From Prochlorococcus marinus str. MIT 9313 (GTDB lineage Bacteria > Cyanobacteriota > Cyanobacteriia > PCC-6307 > Cyanobiaceae): 64,000 bases of DNA. Positions within the stretch are counted from its first letter, which is position 1. Each line of letters begins with the position of its first letter. The notes under the pieces were generated by a model. That model worked only from the letters and a program-made list of their open reading frames with translations. It did not search any database and was not told the DNA's origin. A program made the translations under genes and the position numbers. The stretch spans positions 1,181,347-1,245,346 of the forward strand of contig NC_005071.1 in the NCBI RefSeq assembly GCF_000011485.1. Direction: 5' to 3'. Below are positions 59,360 to 64,000 of this stretch, one piece after another.

Positions 59360-59716
59360 TTAGTTCAATAACGAACCATCAGCATTGCAATCACGTAGAC
59401 TATTCCACTTGGCCAAATTTTCTTCTAAGTTGTCAAACTCATTTTCTGAGTCATTGATTTGTTGGGCTTTAATTAATGCTTGAAAAGCCTCGACGCCATA
59501 CTTGCTTGCGATTCTTTGCTTGATACAGGCTTTATACTTAGATCCAGCCTTTAATTCCTCCTCTGCCCATCTTAAATTATCCTGAGCCAACTCACTCTTT
59601 TCTCTCCATTCCAGCATGTGGTTCGTGAATTCTTCTTGTGCACCATCAGCGAAAGCAGATTCACTATGTACTACAAGTAAGAGAAATAACACTAATCCTA
59701 CTAAGAAATGACGCAT
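59360..59716 (-). CDS. Small exported protein, uncharacterised
   Basis: 118 residues: signal peptide (MRHFLVGLVLFLLLVVHSES, AFA cleavage) and a helical, charged mature part with two cysteines (KYKACIKQRIASKYGVEAF and SLRDCNADGS). No family. Its ATG lies inside the 3' end of the upstream gene (16-nt overlap), so the two are probably co-translated. Confidence 0.6.
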   Translation of the reverse strand: MRHFLVGLVLFLLLVVHSESAFADGAQEEFTNHMLEWREKSELAQDNLRWAEEELKAGSKYKACIKQRIASKYGVEAFQALIKAQQINDSENEFDNLEENLAKWNSLRDCNADGSLLN

Positions 59717-60090
59717 TCCTCGTCCCTAGAGGCCTCATGATTATCCCATAAAAGTTTATAACACCATTTCTCTTTCGGCGAATGCCTAACTCTTTCAACA
59801 CCTTTCTTTGTTAGAATAAAGATTGGCTTACCTGATTCTGAGACCTGCTTGATGTCTACATTGCCGAGCATCCACATGCGCATAAATACTTGATTGTCCG
59901 TCATGGTCCCAAGATATTCCACGCAACTTTTACCAACATCAATAAACCAGAGGGAAAGTAGTTCTGCCTTCTCTCTATCTCCCTTACAAAGCTGAAGCGT
60001 AGTCCGCAAAATAGCCGTTGCATCGCCTTGCTTAAGCGCAAAACGAATCAAGGCATTTCCAAGGCTAATCTGCTCGCGATCTACACTCAT
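59701..60090 (-). CDS. Uncharacterised soluble protein
   Basis: 129 residues from ATG 60090; the frame is open to 60177 but that part is probably leader. It is a mixed helical protein (ISLGNALIRFALKQGDATAI) ending in a basic KKGVERVRHSPKEKWCYKLL. No signal peptide, no family. It overlaps the downstream secreted-protein gene by 16 nt. Confidence 0.55.
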   Translation of the reverse strand: MSVDREQISLGNALIRFALKQGDATAILRTTLQLCKGDREKAELLSLWFIDVGKSCVEYLGTMTDNQVFMRMWMLGNVDIKQVSESGKPIFILTKKGVERVRHSPKEKWCYKLLWDNHEASRDEECVIS

Positions 60091-60177
60091 GGCGCCATTT
60101 CTATTGGGCATATATAAGGAGTTGAAATTCGTAAACAAAGTTATAAACCTGACTCTAGCCAAGAAAGCACGTTGCAC

Positions 60178-60660
60178 TCCAGCTTAAAGACTCGCAAGTT
60201 ATGGAATGCAGATGAGCAGCAAAATAGCTTAGATTAGAAGGGTTTACAAGCTGAGCCTATCAAGCGAGCATTCTGTTCAAATAGAATCTAAAAGGTCTAG
60301 AATGGTTATTGAAAGCCTAATATTCAAAACCAATGTTTATTTAATTGGAATAGAAAAATCTCTCGTATGCTGCAAGCCAAACCTCAAAAAGGTTTATTTA
60401 ATAGCTATCAGAGCTGAGTCAACACAATCAATTCAACCTCAGCAGCCACTGCAAGGGTAATTCAAACTCAACAAAGCAACTAGCTTCTCTTGAAGAAACC
60501 TCCAAGAAGATTGGATGCCGTCAATGAAAAAGGCTAGTCACAACCAAGCCTTGGATTGATCATCTAAGCAAAACTGTCAATACATACTCAACAGACTATC
60601 CTTATAAGCTAGAGGCCCTAGTCCAAATAAGAGAAGGGGCCTCTAACCAAAAAGAATTTT
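60178..60660. other. AT-rich spacer
   Basis: No gene is supported in these roughly 480 nt, which are AT-rich. It probably holds the promoter for the minus-strand pair below 60090. Confidence 0.5.
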
Positions 60661-60771
60661 TCAAAATATGCCTGGAATAATCCAACCAGTCAGTGCATAA
60701 TCATAGCGATTAGACCTTTTAACAAGCCTTTTCGTGAATTTCTTGAGAGAGTTAAGGGGGTTAAATTCCAT
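60661..60771 (-). pseudogene. hli gene remnant (lost chlorophyll-binding helix core)
   Basis: ATG 60771 to TGA 60661 encodes MEFNPLNSLKKFTKRLVKRS then NRYDYALTGWIIPGIF. The C-terminus YALTGWIIPGIF is the conserved end of high-light-inducible proteins (compare TGQIIPGLF in the next gene), but the ExxNGRxAMxGF motif that binds chlorophyll is gone. It lies in line with three intact hli genes on the same strand, so it looks like a decayed copy. Confidence 0.6.
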
Positions 60772-60788
60772 AATAAATGAGGAGAGAG

Positions 60789-60821
60789 TAAAAATGCCCT
60801 AAAGCTTTAACTTAAGGGCAT
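60789..60821 (-). terminator. Terminator behind an hli gene
   Basis: On the minus strand ATGCCCTTAAG opens a stem that closes with CTTTAGGGCAT and is followed by a run of T. It lies 18 nt downstream of the hli gene ending at 60839 and separates it from the hli remnant. Confidence 0.7.
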
Positions 60822-60838
60822 GAATGTCTATTAAGCGC

Positions 60839-60946
60839 TTAAAATAATCCAGGAATAATCTGCCCTGTAGCAGCATAACTGGCGAGTGCTCCAATAAAGC
60901 CAATCATTGCCCAGCGGCCGTTTTGTAGCTCTGCATTTTCATTCAT
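60839..60946 (-). CDS. hli: High-light-inducible protein
   Basis: 35 residues from ATG 60946: MNENAELQNGRWAMIGFIGA followed by LASYAATGQIIPGLF. The complete single-helix chlorophyll-binding signature (ExxNGRWAMIGF) is present. Hli proteins bind chlorophyll and carotenoid and protect photosystem assembly under stress. This is one of the shortest forms, almost only the membrane helix. Confidence 0.93.
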   Translation of the reverse strand: MNENAELQNGRWAMIGFIGALASYAATGQIIPGLF

Positions 60947-61101
60947 GATGATTAGGAGGTAGAGGAATTGTGTAAGGAAAGGCTGAAGGGCACAAAGGTC
61001 TCATGCCAATTGGCCACCAGACAAGAAGTACAGTCAATGTCATATTCTCGACTAATCCGCTTTTTAAAAAAGATGATTAGCCTGAACAGTGATCATTAAA
61101 A

Positions 61102-61305
61102 TCAAAAAATGCCGGGTAAGATTTGCCCTGTGAATAAATAAGCCACGACAGCAGACAAGAAGCCAATCATTGCCCCACGTCCGTTGGCCAGTTCTGCTTC
61201 TTTACTAAAAGCGGTGTATTCAGGATCAATTTGCATGCGAGGTTCGCTTGCATACATGTTCTGACGTCCACCGTCTTCAGTGATGACATTTGTAGAAGAG
61301 GTCAT
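61102..61305 (-). CDS. hli: High-light-inducible protein
   Basis: 67 residues from ATG 61305: a polar N-terminus (TSSTNVITEDGGRQNMYASE) and the Hli helix EAELANGRGAMIGFLSAVVA ending in FTGQILPGIF. The Glu, Asn and Arg pigment ligands are intact. The frame extends into the next hli gene to 61374, but 61305 gives a normal Hli. It lies 11 nt behind the hli gene at 61317 and is probably co-transcribed with it. Confidence 0.92.
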   Translation of the reverse strand: MTSSTNVITEDGGRQNMYASEPRMQIDPEYTAFSKEAELANGRGAMIGFLSAVVAYLFTGQILPGIF

Positions 61306-61316
61306 GATTTTTCTGC

Positions 61317-61460
61317 TTAAACCACACCAGGAATAATTTGGCCTGTCGTTAGATATGCTCCGACCGCAGCCCAAAATCCCATCATTGCGGCCATTCCATT
61401 AACACGCTCAGCGGTTAACTTCTGATTTTCGACCCTATTGGTCTTGGGTGTTTTTTTCAT
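61317..61460 (-). CDS. hli: High-light-inducible protein
   Basis: 47 residues from ATG 61460: a basic N-terminus MKKTPKTNRVENQKLTAERV, then NGMAAMMGFWAAVGAYLTTG and QIIPGVV. The helix keeps the E and N ligands but has NGMAAM where NGRxAM is usual, so the Arg of the generic motif is replaced by Met. It is the first gene of the hli pair. Confidence 0.9.
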   Translation of the reverse strand: MKKTPKTNRVENQKLTAERVNGMAAMMGFWAAVGAYLTTGQIIPGVV

Positions 61461-62411
61461 AAGAAGGAATTTGAGTTCAGGTCACTTTGATCACGAAGAC
61501 CAGCACTCCGGCCTTCGTTACAAAAGCTTAACACAAGAGGTTGCGAAGTGTGACGATCCTGTTTGCAGGGGCAGTTCCACCAGCTCAAAGCCCTCAAAAC
61601 TCCCATTAAAGCAGGGTACTTACATGTCTAAACCTTGTCACCAAGCTCTCAAATTAATGCATTAAAAGAAGAAAATTTTAGAAATATGCGCGAATTCATA
61701 TTACTAAGATGTTTTTTGGGACGCCTTGGCTCATATGATCTCAATCATTCACGGCAGCTACAATGACTGCTTGCCAACATTTAATAATGTAAACATCAAC
61801 AAGTCTATTGGGTTTGAATTCTTCTCACTATTCTTGTAAGAGAGTTTAGAAACTTAAGCCTCTATCATTTCTCTATCTAACTCAATATAGAGGCAGACGA
61901 CTAATGAATGCTCAAAAGAGCACTCCATCCATGCTTGCTCAACCGCTCTCTAAATTTTAGGACTTGCATCAAAGCCTCAAAAGGCTTGAACTGCACAAGC
62001 CTGAATCAAGCAAAATCCCACGACCTCCATAGGCTTAGGTGCAAACACCTAGACGCCGCTTGGCATGGGCCGTAATTGGAAGAATTTATTTCAAAGCCCT
62101 TCCTAGGCTCTTGATAGAGCTATTCCATAGATACTGGCATTTGGCTGATGGTGACAAGCTCATCACATTCAACAAACTGGCAAGAAGCCTTTATTGGTGC
62201 TCTTACCACCTGTTCAAGTCTTTTAAATTACCGTTTACCAGGTAGATCATCTATGCGAGTTCAGCTTAGTGAATTCAGAACTCAAGGTGAACTGAACAGA
62301 AATTAAATTGACTTGATCAATCAACAAACCAAGAGTTTTGCTTACCTTCAGGGCTATGTTTTGGTTTGCTTTTTTTGGTCGAATAGAAAGTATGCCCCAG
62401 AAGAATAAAAA
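61461..62411. other. Gene-poor AT-rich spacer
   Basis: About 950 nt with one doubtful frame (62039-62245). I see no tRNA, insertion sequence or clear terminator. The 5' part should hold the hli promoter on the minus strand. Confidence 0.45.
62039..62245 (+). CDS. Doubtful basic small protein (68 aa)
   Basis: GTG 62039 to TAG. The frame is basic and aromatic (RRRLAWAVIGRIYFKALPRL, ARSLYWCSYHLFKSFKLPF) and could be an amphipathic peptide, but there is no recognised family and the codon use is not clearly like its neighbours. It may be chance. Confidence 0.25.
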   Translation: MQTPRRRLAWAVIGRIYFKALPRLLIELFHRYWHLADGDKLITFNKLARSLYWCSYHLFKSFKLPFTR

Positions 62412-63503
62412 CTAGACGTTAAAGAGAAACTCCATAACATCACCCTCCTCTACGACGTAGTCCTTACCCTCACTACGCAGCCAACCCTTGTTGCGTGCTT
62501 CAGCAAAGGAACCGGCCTCAAGCAACTTCTGGTAAGCAATGGTTTGAGCACGTATGAAACCACGCTCGAAGTCAGTATGGATCACACCAGCTGTCTGCGG
62601 CGCTGTCATGCCGGCCTTAAACGTCCAAGCACGGGTTTCCTTCTCCCCAGTGGTGAAGTAAGTACGAAGACCTAGAAGCCGATAGGTCGCCTTGATCAAA
62701 CTCTTCAGCCCCCCCTCACTCACTCCGAGGCCTTCTAGGTAATCAATACGCTCTGCTTCGCCGAGTTCAATTAACTCAGCTTCCACCTGAGCTGAAATGC
62801 GCACGCATTCAGCACCCTCACGCGTCGCCAAGGTCGTCACCTCCTCACAGTAGGCATTGCCGCCGGCAAGATCGTCTTCGCTCACATTGGTGGCGTAAAT
62901 AATTGGCTTAGCCGTTAGTAGGCCAAGCGGTTTAATGATTTTCGCTTCTTCATCACTGAGCTCTACAGCACGAGCAGCACCACCTTGCTCAAGCACAGAT
63001 TGAATCCGCTCAAGCGCAGCATCTTCGAACTGGGCGTCATTGCTTGTGCGCGTCTGTTTTTTCAAGCGCAAGCGCCGTTTCTCGATCTGACTGAGATCTG
63101 CAAAGCCGAGTTCAAGGTTGATGACCTCAGCATCCCTAGAAGGATCCACTGATCCAGAGACATGGATCACATCCTCGTCTTCAAAGCAACGCACCACATG
63201 CACGATGGCGTCAACCTCGCGAATATTGGCAAGAAATTTGTTGCCCAACCCCTCTCCCTCACTAGCCCCCTTGACCAAACCAGCGATATCAACAAACTCC
63301 ATGCGCGTTGGAATCATCTCCTTGCTCTTACTTAGATCGCAAAGCAGCTGCAAGCGCTCATCAGGTACCGCAACACTGCCCACATTCGGTTCAATGGTGC
63401 AGAAGGGAAAATTGGCAGCTTGAGCCTGCGCGTTGGCCACAAGTGCATTGAAAAGCGTGGACTTACCCACATTGGGTAGTCCAACAATTCCGGCTTTAAG
63501 CAT
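62412..63503 (-). CDS. ychF: Ribosome-associated GTPase/ATPase YchF
   Basis: A 363-residue Obg-related P-loop protein that prefers ATP. G1 is [19 protein letters not shown]3 [20 protein letters not shown], and the variant G4 region is [11 protein letters not shown]. The C-terminal TGS domain contains [20 protein letters not shown] and ends in [18 protein letters not shown] 63503 gives the standard N-terminus MLKAGIVG; the frame is open to 63539. Confidence 0.97.
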   Translation of the reverse strand: MLKAGIVGLPNVGKSTLFNALVANAQAQAANFPFCTIEPNVGSVAVPDERLQLLCDLSKSKEMIPTRMEFVDIAGLVKGASEGEGLGNKFLANIREVDAIVHVVRCFEDEDVIHVSGSVDPSRDAEVINLELGFADLSQIEKRRLRLKKQTRTSNDAQFEDAALERIQSVLEQGGAARAVELSDEEAKIIKPLGLLTAKPIIYATNVSEDDLAGGNAYCEEVTTLATREGAECVRISAQVEAELIELGEAERIDYLEGLGVSEGGLKSLIKATYRLLGLRTYFTTGEKETRAWTFKAGMTAPQTAGVIHTDFERGFIRAQTIAYQKLLEAGSFAEARNKGWLRSEGKDYVVEEGDVMEFLFNV

Positions 63504-63657
63504 GGGGGCAAATCTAGCCGTGCCCATGCCAGAAACCATTGCAACAGCGATATGGCACTGCAGAGAAACGCTAACAGCACTAAAGAGTTACGCTACGGTG
63601 CCTTACTGCAGTCAGGCTCGCTGACCAGCGAGACTGCTTGACATCGTTGGTGGGTTG

Positions 63658-64000
63658 ATGGCCAGTACAAAGGCCTCGCCCATATCGGCACATCAGGAGC
63701 AGGGATTGGTCCATCTCACACAACTCAAAGGTGCTTTAGGGCAACGCAAACGCTTGATCAGCCTCAGTGCAGCTGTGGTGCTAATCACTGCAGGGGGGAT
63801 GGCATGGAGGTTCAGCCCCCAGCAGCGCTTGGGTCGCGATCTCAGCAATTACACCGTAGAAACCGAGAGGGGCACCCTTCCTGGGATCGTGAGCGCCAAC
63901 GGCGAATTGCAGGCGAAGCGGAGCGTGAATGTCAGTCCCAAAAAAGCAGGTTTGCTGAAAGAGCTCTATGTCGATCAAGGCGACGAGGTCAAAAAGGGAG
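63658..64000 (+). CDS. Efflux membrane-fusion protein, N-terminus only (MacA/HlyD-like)
   Basis: From ATG 63658 the frame runs off the window end (114 codons). A cytosolic N-terminus, one span (LISLSAAVVLITAGGMAW) and the start of a biotinyl-lipoyl hybrid domain (VETERGTLPGIVSANGELQA, VNVSPKKAGLLKELYVDQGD) are seen. This is the usual start of periplasmic adaptor subunits of MacAB or RND-type exporters. It is divergent from ychF. Confidence 0.85.
   Translation, partial: MASTKASPISAHQEQGLVHLTQLKGALGQRKRLISLSAAVVLITAGGMAWRFSPQQRLGRDLSNYTVETERGTLPGIVSANGELQAKRSVNVSPKKAGLLKELYVDQGDEVKKG

Noticed and set aside
61438-61665. 75-codon plus-strand frame
   Set aside because: It starts antisense within an hli gene and continues in AT-rich spacer; no features.

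Overview
The window is a gene-dense stretch of a marine picocyanobacterial chromosome, most likely Prochlorococcus of a low-light, relatively GC-rich clade (MIT9313/MIT9303-like). Reasons: a Yfr1 small RNA between guaB and trxA, petG, chlI, sasA, opcA, a lycopene cyclase and a run of very short high-light-inducible (hli) genes. The ferredoxin-NADP reductase also has a hydrophobic N-terminus where phycobilisome-bearing relatives usually have a CpcD-like domain. The clade call is an inference; no search was run.

Layout. 1-9.9 kb: recC (cut by the window edge), a PP-type phosphatase, pdxJ, a PlsC-like acyltransferase, a BolA plus monothiol glutaredoxin pair, a DUF6761 gene, a degenerate-receiver response regulator, the clock kinase sasA and tRNA-Glu. 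10-17 kb: petH, then zwf-opcA (oxidative pentose phosphate pathway), cobB and a histidine phosphatase. 17.8-21.7 kb, minus strand: a tightly coupled folD-crtE-DUF212-helicase operon. 21.7-25 kb: a PgpH-like HD phosphohydrolase and an RluA-type pseudouridine synthase. 25-28.9 kb: a sparse, AT-richer accessory stretch with tiny genes, a secreted HExxH peptidase, a pseudogene with two internal stops and a Nif11-like protein. 29-37 kb: leuA with a sugar ABC permease, a GH57 branching enzyme, and gyrA-crtL.

37-48.2 kb: a CAAD (CURT1-like) membrane protein with four essentially identical 171-bp tandem repeats, guaB, yfr1, trxA, and a compact run hisH-rsmD / petG (antisense) / cytochrome c / TrmJ-like / class A serine hydrolase / DUF3370 / chlI / ruvC / methyltransferase / MTHFS. 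48.3-56.5 kb: two uncharacterised genes, sufE, hom, an orphan peptide-type ABC binding protein and permease, and a DUF1400 hydrolase. 56.5-62.4 kb: a second accessory stretch with small secreted proteins, an Ala/Lys-rich protein sharing its N-terminal membrane segment with FNR, a porin stub lacking its barrel, three intact hli genes and one hli remnant. The window ends with ychF and the start of an efflux membrane-fusion gene.

The most notable observations are the membrane segment shared by FNR and the Ala-rich protein, the identical repeats in the CAAD protein, the barrel-less porin, the hli remnant, the pseudo-receiver regulator and the in-frame hydrophobic continuation behind the DUF6761 stop. 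I did not find a convincing new multi-gene system (no CRISPR, toxin-antitoxin, phage or biosynthetic cluster).
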